NCBI GenBank assembly: GCA_007026445.1
Contig: VDMD01000027.1
Coordinates: forward strand, 124,001 to 188,000
Direction of reading: 5' to 3'
Source: Schizophyllum amplum
Taxonomy: Eukaryota; Basidiomycota; Agaricomycetes; Agaricales; Schizophyllaceae
DNA length: 64,000 nucleotides
Every line of letters starts with the position of its first letter. Within the stretch, counting starts at the first letter, position 1. Positions 46,087-57,343 of this stretch are shown piece after piece. The position numbers and the translations under genes are program-made. The notes beneath the pieces are model-generated. The model had not been told where the DNA came from, ran no database searches, and worked only from the letters and a program-made list of their open reading frames with translations.

Positions 46087-47590
46087 TCATCGACGTCGCT
46101 GGTCATCGGGAACCTCACCGACGCCGCAGATATCGACAATTAGGCGCACGAATATCCGGATACAGTCATAATAATCCTTCAACTCCACCCTCTCGTCCTA
46201 CTAGCCGTCAGCATACCCTAGGCGACAAGCTAATCACTCACCGGCATCGTGTTGAACTTCCCTCCCGGACCGCAAACTATCCCCTCCATGCCCAACTTGC
46301 GATACAGGTGCCCGGCGTCCGAGCCGTAGAAGCAGATAGGCTTGATCGCTCCTGTAGGTTGAGGGACTCCCCGGACAGCCTCGTAGGATGCATTCAACGA
46401 CCGCACGATCCTCGACTCGCGACTGACTTCGAAGGACGGCATGCCGTGCGCTTCGACGGGGATGATCTCGTATTTCAACTCCGGGAACGGGCGACCGTGG
46501 CCTCACAGGCCGCGGTGAGCGCCGTGCGGACATCTGCGCCAGTCTGGCCGGGCGCGATGCGGCTGGAGGCGATCAGGGCTATGGGGACGCATGCGATCGA
46601 GGAGCACGCACGCAGCGCCTTGATGACGGCGTATCGGCGACTGAGGCGGTCGCCATTCCGCCATCTCCTTCCCTAGACCGGCGCGGATGACACCAACATG
46701 GCAGCGGTTGATGCTGGCGTGCACAGGGGAGGGAGCGTTGGGGAATGTGAGTTTGGTTAGGCGGGGAACGAGATCAGAGGCGGCGAGGATGACGTCCGTG
46801 GCTTCCTCTCGCTTGCTCATGCTGCGCGCCAAGGGGTGAGCTGCATTGACCCGCCCGCGTACTCGAAAGCTCACTGTCGCGTCACACCAGTCAGCGCAAT
46901 CTCGAAGATCTCGCTTTCCGCGTGCATCGTGATGGCGCGCACGTCGCTGGGTTCGCAATTGACGAAGTAGTCGGCGTCGCAGTGACCTTGCTCAATGGCC
47001 GCGACTGTTCCTGGGCCGCCCTGCAGTTCGCCCACGACGAATGTCACTGGCGTGTTGATCAGCGAGAGAGCGCGCGAGAGAACGCAGTCACGCACGGATC
47101 ACGTCGCCCTTCAACTTCCAGCCCGCCTTCAAGAGCGTCTGCACCGCGCACAGGTACGCCGCACATCCCGACTTCATGTTCGAGACACCGATACCGTATA
47201 TGCAGTCGTCATCCTTCACGATCCCGCCCCACGGATCGACCGTCCACCCTTCCCCGACCGGGTTCGTGTCCATATGCCTGGAAAGCGCGTCAATACCTGT
47301 GTTTCAACTGGGCAGTCCCCGCAGTACGCGCCCCTCACGCGCACCACGCACCCATTGAACAGCAATGTCTTGCCGCCGCCGCTTCCCTTCCACCTCCCGA
47401 TCGCATTCTGTCGTGCGCCATCGTCGAAGGGATAGACCCCGCCGTCGATTCCCATCGTCTTCATGACCGCCGCAACATGATTCGTGACGTCGATCTCGCC
47501 CTGCGTTTGCGAGTAGGACTTGATCCTGACGATGTCCTGCAGCGTCCGCAGGCACTCGGCCTCGTCGATCTCGGGAAATACGAGCTGCAT
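46087..47590 (-). CDS. M20 family metallopeptidase (ArgE/DapE/ACY1/CPG2 group)
   Basis: Soluble zinc amidohydrolase removing acyl or peptide groups. It starts MQLVFPEIDEAECLRTLQDI. The metal motif is GHMDTNPVGEGW, formed across an intron near 47282-47344. Next comes YGIGVSNMKSGCAAY, where the metal-bridging position that is often Asp in SDMKGG is Asn; then VGELQGGPGTVAAIEQG, ADYFVNCEPSD and the later YEIIPVEAHGMPSFEV, FYGSDAGHLYRKLG and CGPGGKFNTMP. The last exon ends VGEVPDDQRRR. There is no signal peptide or anchor, unlike the first M20 gene. Introns lie near 47040-47098, 46832-46875 and 46200-46240. A few slips are likely in 46500-46680. The substrate cannot be told from sequence. Confidence 0.82.
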
Positions 47591-48092
47591 GGGGGAGTGG
47601 AGTAGTGTAAGAGACGAAGGGAGGACGGGCGAGCTGCAATTCTGTCGGGATCAAACCGACGCCCCGACGTGTGGCTCACCGACCTTATCGACATGGGAGC
47701 GGGATCGTCGGATCACAAAGTTATCATCACAAGGACTACCATTCCGGGACCGCTGGTCGCAATAGCAGCCTTTCAATAGGTCAAGGGAAGGAAGATGCTG
47801 TTTTTTGCAGTGAGTCCGTTGCCTGCCGCCGGAGAGTCCACCCGGCTGATCAGACTCGGTTTACTCGTTCAGTTGACTATCTGTGCTGCTTGTCCGATAT
47901 GGTCTGTACTTACTATCACGATGGACGGCGGCGTCCTTATCTCTGAGAGCAGTCGGAGCAGTTGCCTACGCGCTTTGCGTAGATCAGGCGGGGATGCACC
48001 GTTCTCCCTTATAAGCGCCCTTCGCGCTGATCTGGTGCGTCTGCGGCACGCCCCCACCATCACGATTACGCCCCACGACGAACGGTTCGAGG
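47591..48092. promoter_or_regulatory. Divergent promoter region of peptidase and transporter genes
   Basis: The M20 gene (-) and the MFS gene (+) start head to head. TTATAAGC at 48009-48016 is a candidate TATA box for the transporter, about 80 bp from its ATG. Sharing about 500 bp could mean joint regulation (inference). Confidence 0.45.
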
Positions 48093-50262
48093 ATGTCGAC
48101 CACGCCTGATCCCGAGAAGTACGACTACCCTGCGTCCCCGACGGTCGACGAGCTGAAGGGCTCGGAGCTGGCGCACGCAGATGAGGGCTACCAAACTTAT
48201 GTGCAGACGGCGGATACGGTACCCGTGGACGAGGAGGAGAGCAGGAAGATTGCGCGGATGCTGGACTGGCGGTTGTTGCCGTTGAGTGAGCTTTACCTGC
48301 GTCTGGAATGTTGGAAGGAGACGCTGACCGAGACCTACAGTGTGTGTGCTGTATGGATTGTGTTATGTGGACAAGACGGCGATGAGCTGGGCGGTGCTGT
48401 TCGGCTTCCGCGAGGACTTGAAGTTGCAAGGGCAAGACTACTCGTGGGCAAGCTCGATCTTTTGTGCGTAATGGTTCTTTGAGTACGATCTTGAATACTT
48501 ACAGCGTTATTAGACTTGTGCGTCCGGTTGACACACATTTCCTTCTTCCGTGGTCTGACTTATTCTTCAGCGGCTACCTCGGCGGTCAGTACCCGGCAGC
48601 CTGGCTGAACGCGCGCTTCCCCACTGCAAAGCTCATCGCATGCGCTACTATTGCCTGGGGCGCGCTCATGATTGCCCATATTGGCTGCAAATCGTATGGC
48701 GCTATACTGGCTGTCCGCTTCCTTCTCGGTGAGTTATGCTATCGTCGCGTCCCTTTCGCGATACTCATCACGATGGTTGCAGGTATCGCGGAGGCGCCCA
48801 TCGTCCCGACGTTCGTCAACTACACCTCGGTCTGGTACACGCGGAAAGAGCAGGTCTTCCGCTCGCTCATCTGGGGCGCCATGCAAGGGTCGTTCTACAT
48901 CATCTTCACGCTTGCATCGTACGGCTGTAAGTCGTCTCCTCTCGTCAGCACATCAGCTGCTCATGCTGTAGTGCAGTGGGCCACATCACCGGCACGAACA
49001 TCGAGTCATGGGCGTACATCTTCCTGGTCCTCGGCCTGCTGTCGGTGCTCACGGGTATTGGTTGGCTGTTTATGCCTGAGGTGCCCAACAAGGCGAGGTT
49101 CCTCACCGACGAGCAGAAGGTCATTGCCGTCCGCCGCGTCGCGGAGAACATGACTGGCACGAAGGGCCATACCTGTGAGTCAACCTTGTATAATGGTGCG
49201 CGCACGAGGCCTGACAATCTCTGTAGGGCAGAACTACCAGATCAAGCACGCCTTCCTGGACCCTATGGCTTGGACTATCTGGATCTACTGCTTCATCGCC
49301 ATGGCGCGTTCTTTGTTGTCAATTTAACCATAGGCACGTCACTGACGCCCTACAGGTGCCGAACGGTGGTTTGACCAGCTTCAACCAGCTCGTGATCAAA
49401 GGCTTCGGCTTCACCACCTTCCAGACCTTGCTCGTTGGTATGCCGCAAAGTATCGTCTCTGCCGGTAGCATGATTGTCTGGTCGTGAGTCCGCCTTTCAG
49501 CTTCCTGTGCGACTGTGGTGCTCATCATTCGAAAGATTGCTTTCCATCAAGTACGGCAACTTGCGCACCCTCGGCCTGAGCTTGCCGCTCATCCCTGCGA
49601 TCGCTGGTGAGCGTGCTTACTATTTGGGGCATAGGGATGTACTGATGCGTTTTCCAGGTATCGCTACGGTCTACGCTACCGAGAATGGTAACTACAGCAA
49701 GTGGGGACGCGTTGTCGCGTACTGGCTCATCAACAGGCCAGTCACGCTCCGGCCTTTACTGCGCAGGCTGCTGACCTCTTGTACAGCTACGCTGTGACAT
49801 GGCCGTTCACTCTTACCGTCCTCGGCCAAAACTTTGCTGGCCACACTAAGCGTGCTGTGGTTTACGCACTTCTTATGTGCTTCAACGCGGCTGGTAACAT
49901 ATCGGGTACGTTCAGCTTCTGTTCGTGAATCGACATGGCTGCTGACGACTTTATGCAGGTCCTTTCATGTTCCCGGACAGTGATGCGCCACGATACAGCA
50001 AGGCGCTCACCATCATCTTGTGCATGTGTACGTTGAATCGTCGTTGATCCATACGATCTTGGACACTTATGCGCATTCCCTAGTCTGTGCACAGTTCGCC
50101 ATCGGCATCTTCATGCGCATATACATGGCGCGATACAACGTCCACCGAGACACGAAGTACGGTAAGGTGTCAAGCTCGACGGACCTGACGTTCCAAGGTG
50201 CGAAGGCGGGGCTGTTGGACAAAACCGACCAGGAGAATAAGGAGTTCAGATATGTGTTGTAA
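48093..50262 (+). CDS. MFS transporter, allantoate permease-like (anion:cation symporter family)
   Basis: Plasma-membrane carrier with 12 predicted spans, of the Dal5/ACS type that takes up organic anions such as allantoate, nicotinate or similar acids. After a charged N terminus comes the family start DWRLLPLMCVLYGLCYVDK, then SWASSIFYFGYLGGQYPAAW, FLLGIAEAPIVPTFVNYTSV, WYTRKEQVFRSLIWGAMQG, an intracellular loop with FLTDEQKVIAVRR, FNQLVIKGFGFTTFQTLLVG, and the C-terminal block NFAGHTKRAVVYALLMCFNA with GNISGPFMF. The frame is intact across about eleven introns. The IFYFGYLGG motif requires a four-base exon at 48514-48517. The gene is head to head with the M20 peptidase gene. Confidence 0.9.
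48514..48517 (+). other. Four-nucleotide microexon in the MFS transporter
   Basis: The preceding exon ends ...ATC TTT T at 48463 before GTGCGT; the next long exon begins C GGC TAC CTC at 48571 after TTCTTCAG. Directly joined they are out of frame. Between them stands TTAG, ACTT, GTGCGT: including ACTT gives TTT TAC TTC GGC TAC, that is the family motif FYFGY. The flanking introns would be 50 and 53 nt, both normal for this genome. Confidence 0.75.
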
Positions 50263-50795
50263 TGTGCTTTCTCGGTCCGGCTGCTATTCGATGACCCTTT
50301 CTCTGTTGTCCACTGGGTCTACAATCCATTCAGTGGCAAGCAACTCGCGGCTCTTTGTGATCAGTGATAACCATCTGTCACGCGTCGACACCGCGCTCGG
50401 AGTCGCACTGCTGTTCCTTCTTCCTTCCTTCCTGCACTCATGATCACGCGCACGACTGGTCTGCATCAATTGAATGCTCGCGAAATGCGAGTCACGGTCA
50501 CCTCCCTTGTTCTCATCAGGCTTTCTTGGACCAGGATAGTCTGTACCGGACCGTTTACTGCTCTTCAAGCTTAGTTCTCAGTGACTCGAGGACCTCTACT
50601 AAAGAACCACGCTTTTCCTTTGTCCTTTCATGAGATCCTCCTGCACATATTGGCTGCCAGCGACCGGAGTCATCTGAGGGGCAGCAGCCTATCTCAGTCT
50701 GCTTACTCAGGTGCGCTATTTGTCCTTATTAATCAGCCTTCTACTTATATTCTGACCTAGCGTTCGTCATCGGACATAGTTCGTCATCGCAGCCA
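50263..50795. other. Intergenic, nothing recognised
   Basis: Region after the transporter and before the GST5 TATA box. No gene or repeat was seen. Confidence 0.45.
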
Positions 50796-50804
50796 TATAA
50801 AAGG
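50796..50804 (+). promoter_or_regulatory. TATA box of GST5
   Basis: TATAAAAGG, 49 bp before the ATG at 50853. The TGGCGTGCCA dyad found before GST2, GST3 and GST4 is absent here. Confidence 0.6.
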
Positions 50805-50852
50805 CGCGGGCGACGTTCGGCTGCTCATTCGATACTTCCTGCATCCACCATC

Positions 50853-51775
50853 ATGGCCGCCCAAATCACCTTATACACTGCCAAGGTGCGTTGCCTCTAT
50901 GATCTCTCATGGCGGATATATGCTGACGAAATACAGATCTGCCCGTACGCGCAGCGTGTACGCGAGGGCGTTCATATGCACGGGTTGTGGACTGACGATT
51001 GAACAGGCAGAGATCGCGCTGGCGGAGACCGGGCTCCCGTTCAAGAGAGTCGAGATCGACCTCAAGAACAAGCCCGAGTGGTACCCGAAAGTGAACCCAA
51101 GATTGCAAGTGCGTGCACACGATGATCGCGCCACCGCTCCTTCTAATGGCTCTTCAGGTCCCCGCCATCACCTACGGCGGCGCCGATCACCCTCCCGAGG
51201 CGCCCTCCCCTGACTCTGAGAAGATCGCCGAGTCCCTCGTCCTCGTCGACTTCTTCAACGACCTCGCCCCCAACCACCCGCTCCTCCCCACCGACCCCGT
51301 CCTCCGCGCCAAAGCGCGCTACTTTGTCGAGGCCGTCGGCAGCCGCTTCAACCCAGCCTGGTTCGGCGCCTGCGCGCGCGGCGAGAGCTGTGACAAGATC
51401 TTCGAGGCCATCGAAAGCCTGCAGGCGCTCCTACCGGCGACGGGCAAATATGCCGTCGGCGATGAGTTCACGATCGCGGATGTGGCTGCGGTGCCGTTCT
51501 TCGCTAGGATGGAAGTGACGTTCCGCGAGGATATCGGCGCGTACGCTCAGGGCGAGGGTCCGAAGGCATGGAAGACGATCGTGACGGAGCCACGGTTTGC
51601 GCGCTGGCGGGAGTACTACGCCAACCTGAAGGCTCGTGAGAGCTTCAAGAAGACATTCGACGAGGTACGGACTCCAATCTGTGAAGTTGGCAGTGGACTC
51701 ACTGATGTTCGTCCTCTGCAGGAGTTTGTAAAGCGTGCTTTCGCAGCGCGCTTCGCCGACTTGCGCAAGCCGTAA
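50853..51775 (+). CDS. Omega-class glutathione transferase, copy GST5, intact
   Basis: Complete. MAAQITLYTAK, ICPYAQRV with the catalytic cysteine, AEIALAETGLPFKRVEIDLK, PEWYPKVNPRLQ, VPAITYGGADHPPEAPSP, ESLVLVDFFNDLAPNHPLLP, VGDEFTIADVAAVPFFARM, ARESFKKTFDE and a last exon EFVKRAFAARFADLRKP. The exon borders equal those of GST3. The NPRLQ segment replaces the NPRGQ of other copies just before the cis-proline. The helical half has a more cysteine-rich stretch (FGACARGESCDK). It converges on copy A7 of the small family, with 214 bp between the stops. Confidence 0.93.
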
Positions 51776-51989
51776 TCGGAGCGGGTCTTGTGGACAGCAA
51801 GTCGATGTATCAATAGACATGTACCATATATTTCCTGTCTGTCTCTCCTTTGTATTCTGCTTCTGCATGCAATCAGCTCAAGTACACTGGTCATTGACGT
51901 TCCAACGCTTGCTTCCCAATGTCGAACATCCAAAACGGATTGCCATGTGGAATACGCATCTTTATAAGTACAGCGACCATGCTATCTAA

Positions 51990-52542
51990 TCAGTCTTTCA
52001 TCCAACACGGCTCCTTCCCAAAGAACTTCGTCAGCTTCTCCATATGCTCCTTCGAAGGGCGGGATTGGAACATGGTATCATTCGTCGTCGAAACGACGAC
52101 GAAAAACGAGACGGAGGGTCCTCCCTTCTCCGTCACCACGCCGGTTGGCCAGTTCGCCGCCTCGGTCGGCTCGACGAGGACGTGGCGCACGCCTTGGCAG
52201 CCGGAGACCTTGGTGGCGTGCGCGTCTACGGCGGCGAGCAGGACGACGGGGCCGGGCTCGAAAAACTGCAGGTCGTTGGGGCTATGCGTCTCGATGAGGG
52301 CGCGGACGTCCTTCATGGATACGGGCCAGCCGTAGTTCCAGTGGAGGTCGAACGACTCTAGGTCTTCTGGGAGGTCGGGAATCTCCGCGTGCGAGGGGTT
52401 GAGGGACTGTGGGGTTTGGGTGAGTTTCGTTGGTTCAAGGGTAGAACTGCTTGGTACGCACCTCGAGGAATCCGGGACATTTGGCGACGGGTATCGGGTT
52501 GGGTATCGGGGGCGCTGCTTCTGCATCGATGCTTTCCACCAT
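51990..52542 (-). CDS. Family A small protein, copy A7, shortened C terminus
   Basis: Two exons as in the others: leader MVESIDAEAAPPIPNPIPVA ending PGFLE, an intron near 52408-52463, then SLNPSHAEIPDLPEDL, DLHWNYGWPVSMKDVRAL, GCQGVRHVLVEPTEA, SVSFFVVVSTTNDTMF, QSRPSKEHMEKLTK and FGKEPCWMKD directly followed by a stop. The usual last 13 or so residues (AVEKKLWHEYY and on) are absent, and I see no remnant after the stop. It lies about 26 kb from the other type A copies but again next to a GST gene. Confidence 0.75.
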
Positions 52543-52891
52543 CGCCTTGTAGACTGAGGGATGGAGCATGCGAGAGGTATAACGTTGAAACGTTGACTGG
52601 TTGCGGTTTGGAGTATAGAACGCGAGCGCTCAGCGCGCTCCCATTTGACTCAGACTGTCACGCCGTCAAGTCGCACGTGACTTACACGTGCTACGTGTTG
52701 TCACGTTCGCGCGCTCAGGCTGAACGGTCAACAAACTCTGCGGTTGTCCTTCATTGCAAAAAGTCAGCCGGCCTTGCCCGCATCTCGTTGTATGCATAGC
52801 TCGTTTCCTGGTAACTGCAGCCGTTGGAACAGGCATAATGGGCTTGAACCTGGCCAGCGAACACGTAGCTACCATACCTCCTACATGACTA

Positions 52892-54925
52892 CTAGTAGCT
52901 AGTCTCTGAGCCTTCCGACTCTGTGGAATGATGCGAATCCGACTCCGAGGAATGATGCGGCAGCGTCTGACGCAGGTGTATTCGAGGCCCCTTCTCCACT
53001 TGTGCCCACAGTTTTGTGTCGTCCGGAATGTCTGGCTCGGCGTCCCGCACGATCTGCGCGATGAGGTCCTCGCAGAACGTCGTCTCCTTCTCTCGGACAA
53101 CATTCACGGGCGCCCCGTGCGCGTCGAGGGTGATGATTTGGCGGTATGCATGTGGACGCTGGCCGTGCAGGCGCAGCTCGCGAGCTCGCGGAGCGGGACA
53201 CCCGCACGCGCGCGATGGCCGACCAACTCCCATATGTTCAGAAACAATTGTCCTGGAAGCCACGGAGATGAAGGCTTTCTAGCGCTGTGCAAAGGTTGGC
53301 GCCCGCTGGACTGCAGAGCGCGGCGAAGAGGGTTTCGATATCCCAATAGCTGAGTTCATAACTCAGCACCACGAGCGAGCGAATCCTGGGCATAGTAGAG
53401 AGTAGACTGATCCAGCCATCTTCATCTGTTATGTGATAGGTGTCGCAGATGACCAGTTGCACAGCGGGATCCACGATGCCCGCGAGATGCGCAAAGTCTT
53501 GGATCCCGGATATGAAGAAAGTCCCGGGATGGATGGATATGCGGCGTGTTTGAGTGAGATCTGGGGATATCTGGACGGTATGTATGTGCCGCAGCAGTGG
53601 ACTACTGTAGCATTTCGACCGTAGTCATGTCACACGTCACGACCGCCCTTGAACTGAACCTAACCGACTTCGTCACAATCATGCACCGCCGCGAACAACG
53701 CGACAGGCCATTGAAATATTAAATTTACCATTGATTTTTGCGTTAATTTTCTTGAGCTTCAAAACCGACCCTATCTGTCTGCTAAGGTTGATATGTGCCG
53801 CAGCAGTGGACTGGACTAGGATGTGAAGGTTTAAGGGAGAGCCTGGCGCGGATGTCGCAAATCCTTCTATGCCGAAATGAGGCGTAAACTTACAAGTTTC
53901 TGGTATGCCGAGGAACTGTAGGCAACCTTGTTCCTTGTCCAAATCCCATGCGGCCTGAAGCGTGCGCAGGCGTGGTAGGGAGATAGCGCAGTCACCAGAT
54001 AGGCCACGATCGGAGGCATATTCGTCCAAAATCAGCTCTACGAGGCTGGGAGAGCAATCCAAGAGCTGCCTGAGAGTCTTCGCTTTGTATTTTTCGCGGT
54101 ACGTGCTCGTATTGGAGCCACATAGCGCGAGATGAGTAAGGCCAGAAAAGGTGCAGAATTGCCAGATGGGGCAGCGCTGTACGGCAAGCTTGCGAACGGA
54201 AGGGAGCATCCCGTCAAGGCTGGCCAGGCCGTCCGCCCATTCTGTAGAACGATAATTGTGATGGTCGCGGAAGAACATGGACAGACTGCGAAGGTGGGGG
54301 AGCGTATGGCGGAAGAGAACGCAAACAGCATGCAGGTCGTCGTCGCTGTTGACGGCGATGTGAAGGGCTTCCACACGATGTGCGTGAGCGAGAAGGATCT
54401 CTTCAAGAACGTATATGTCGTTCTCCGAGTCTTCGAGGTTAAGACTCGCGAAGAAGACCGTGAGAGGCGCATCGACGGACCGGGCGAGGAAGGCGCGTCC
54501 GACATGCGCAGGGTCATCCCGGCAAAGGTCGATAATCGTCCAAAGGGAGGGAAGGTTCCTTGCGATATTCCTCCATCGTGTGCAAACGCCCTCAATGGCA
54601 GTCCACTGCAGCGACTTGCGGTCTGGCCATCGAGGAACGAAATCGTCGTAGTGCGGCCGTACGAGCAGGAAGATGCGCTCGAGGATCTCCGACGGCAGTC
54701 TGTTGACAGCAACGTGCAAATTCCGAGCGTACTTCAGCGCTGCAAAAACGCGACGCGTCTGGCGCTCCATGAGGTGAATCTGCAAAGAAAAAATCAGTGA
54801 GCTTTCCGGTGAGGTCGACGGATAGCGAGACGCACCTGACCGAGACGAAGGTCATGACTTGCTTCCAAGATCGACGACCGAAGCGTTTCCAGTGCATCCA
54901 AGTGCTCTTGCGGTACAGCAGCCAT
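52892..54925 (-). CDS. F-box/LRR protein interrupted by a 209-bp segment (left arm of inverted duplication)
   Basis: Exon 1 reads MAAVPQEHLDALETLRSSIL (54836-54925); an intron of about 56 nt follows; exon 2 carries the F-box NRLPSEILERIFLLVRPHY and WTAIEGVCTRWRNIARNLPS, then leucine-rich stretches (LPHLRSLSMFF; LPSVRKLAVQRCPIW; LTHLALCGS; LPRLRTLQAAW). The frame ends at 53679. Beyond a 209-bp segment bordered by 21-bp direct repeats the pattern resumes (VDPAVQLVICDTYHITDEDG, MPRIRSLVVLSYELS, LESLHLRGFQDNC) and ends in a Ser/His/Glu tail SESDSHHSTESEGSETSY. The product is probably a substrate receptor of an SCF ligase. The insertion may inactivate it. The paralog is at 63459. Confidence 0.72.
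53583..53812. repeat. 21-bp direct repeats bounding a 188-bp AT-richer segment
   Basis: Identical 21-bp copies at 53583-53603 and 53792-53812, both containing GTGCCGCAGCAGTGGACT. The segment between them is clearly richer in A/T than the gene around it and carries stops in the coding direction. It could be an inserted element with a duplicated target, an intron-like insertion, or a template-switch event. Confidence 0.7.
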
Positions 54926-55285
54926 GATGGATGAGAACAACGCGCGGGGACACGCGAGGAACACGCCCATCCGGAGACCGGGCCGCAGCGTACGGAGCAG
55001 CCTGAACTCCGCGGAGAACCCGGATGCAACTTGTCTTGAACCACGACGATGCCCTTTGCTACCAGACCATGGGCATCGAGCCTACAACCTGAATGCTCCT
55101 CCTGCTTTCTTCAATTTGAAGTTCGAATTCCCACCCCGAAGCATGATGGCGGACATAGCAAGGCCATCAGAAACCAGTCCCCCACTCTCACCCAATTCTC
55201 ACCGTCTCGTCTCCCCCTTTGACATCTGTTCAGCGAAAAGATCCGACGCTAGGATTGTCTACGTCTCTCTAAAGGCTTGCCAGTC

Positions 55286-57343
55286 ATGGGAGAATCACAC
55301 CAATTCTTCCTCATCGCCAGGATCGAGCCGCACGGCGGAGGCAAAGCCCAGTACCGCTGCATAGGCGCCCTCAACGCCCAATGGTATCACGGCTCCATGC
55401 CGGTGTCGGCCGCTCGCAGGCTCATTCAGCTCCTCCGCGTCCCTGACAACGCGCAGATCGTGCAGGAGGAGCTCCGCGCGATCGCAGGCAATTACGGCGC
55501 GCATGGAGCCACAGAGCCCGTCATCCCCGCCCGTCCATGCCCCTACACCCTCTTCCTCGCGAATCTCGCTGTACATGCCAGCTTCACGCCTGGGACTTGC
55601 ACATCTCAATCTCGGGGTCGCACAGGGCGGCCGTGCATGCGGGTCTGGCGTCTGGTCGCACGGCCACTCCTGCACGGTGTTCGATGTGACGGATGCGGGG
55701 CGCCCGACGTACTGTCATCTTAGAGGCCATCGCTGATGTCGGCGCGCGAGTATATCGGGTCGCTGGAGGACGGGTCATCGCTAGAATCATAGCTGCCGGA
55801 CCTGAGATTGAAGAGGATGAGAATTTCGACGAGGACATGCGATACTTTCGGGAGCTGGCGACGTTCAGGGACGACGTTCCGATGATTGAACCGGAAGCGC
55901 TTTCACAGGCGTGGCCGCAGTCACTGGCACCATTGGTGCCCGAGGATGCTAGTGCAGGATCGGAGGATATGGTGCGGAGGATGACAACGCAGCGTCGGAA
56001 ACCGCCATCCCATCTCTCACCGATCTCACAATCGGCCCATCCGTGCGACAGGTAGTCGAGGCGGGGGACTTGAGCGGTATAGCTCCCCTGCTTGATCAAC
56101 CCGACAAACTGCCCCGCATCCGCGACGCGCTCCGCGAGATCTCTCCCTTTCCTGACACGGGCATCCCAGTCCTCCAAGAGCTGGTCGCACACTGCACTCG
56201 GACGCAGCCACCGAGCTCGTGGGCATGCAGCTTACGGGTCCTCAGGTCGCGCGACTCCTAGATGGCAAGCCAGTGGACGTGCTGGACCTGTCCGGCAACG
56301 CCACGCTCGACGTAGACGGCCTGCGCGACCTCCTCGTACGCGTCCCCTCCATCCGCCGCCTCGTCCTCTTCCGCACCGGTGTTCCCTCTGACGCCCTTCT
56401 TGCCCTTTTGCACACCAAACCCGCCCTCTTCTACCGCATCTCCGAGCTCGTGCACCCCGCACTCCTCTCCTGGCCATTCAAGACGCCCAAAGAGTGGACC
56501 ACGGCGTTCGCCATCGAGGCGGTCACGCCTGGATGGCGATGCCGGGTTCGGCGGCGTGAAGATCCCCATGCTGTCGCCTGCGCCGCTGCTGCGTGGCCTC
56601 ACGCGCTTCATGCGCGCGGTCATGGAGAAGGGCAGCGAGTGCGGCCGGGTGCGGGCGACGCCGTGCTCGAGGCCGCTATCACGGGAGGCGCGGGTGGTGA
56701 CTGGGACAGCCGCAGCGTTTGGTGCACGCCGATGCCGGCTAGGGGAGTACCGCAGACGGGTGGACGCTCGCGCTGCACTGGTCGTCGCCGTATGAGAGAA
56801 GGAGCGCGCTAGGCGGGGCCGCTATCATGGTCAACGGCGCGGGTGTGGGGACCGCCCGGGGCAGGCGCTGATCCACTCGCTGCTGGGCGGCGGCGCTCCC
56901 CCTCCGCCCCCCAACTTCGCCCCGATGTATGGCTTTATTCATGAGACCAATCGCGATGGCTGGTTGGCGAAGGGGCGGCGGTGGGAGATGCTGGATGCAC
57001 GGGGCTTCTTGCGCGAGCTGGTGAGGGAGGCTAATGACGAATTGGCGAAGGAGAAGAAGGAGTCGAAGGCGGGGGAGGATGAGCCGTCCTCGGCGGGCTG
57101 CAGGCGCCATTTACCGGACTGCTCTCCTATGCCGGAGGTTTCTTTGGGACCACGCGCCAGGGCGAGGGTCGAACGGCGCTGCCCGAAGAGGAGGGTCTAC
57201 CGGCGCTGCCCGAGGATATCGAGCGCGAGTTTTTGGCTGTGTTCGATGAGGCGGGGCGCCGGAGCGGGTTGCTGGATCTGGCGAAATATCACGAGATGAG
57301 TTTCAACTTGCACATGAACCAGGAGCAGAGGCGGAGTATGTGA
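55286..57343 (+). CDS. Large unrecognised protein with ankyrin-like and LRR-like segments, copy C1
   Basis: Order of segments: MGESHQFFLIARIEPHGGGK, AQWYHGSMPVSAARRLIQLL, VPDNAQIVQEELRAIAGNYG, SCTVFDVTDAGRPTYCHL, an acidic part VIARIIAAGPEIEEDENFDE, a repeat-like VEAGDLSGIAPLLDQPDK and PRIRDALREISPFPDTGIP, an LRR-like LDLSGNATLDVDGLRDLL with SIRRLVLFRTG, RISELVHPALLSWPF, IPMLSPAPLLRGLTRFMRAV, and a C-terminal YGFIHETNRDGWLAKGRRWE and EREFLAVFDEAGRRSGLLDL. No known family was recognised. Several frame slips exist. It shares every segment with C2 at 61200-63241. Its start is head to head with the F-box gene, about 360 bp apart. Confidence 0.65.
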
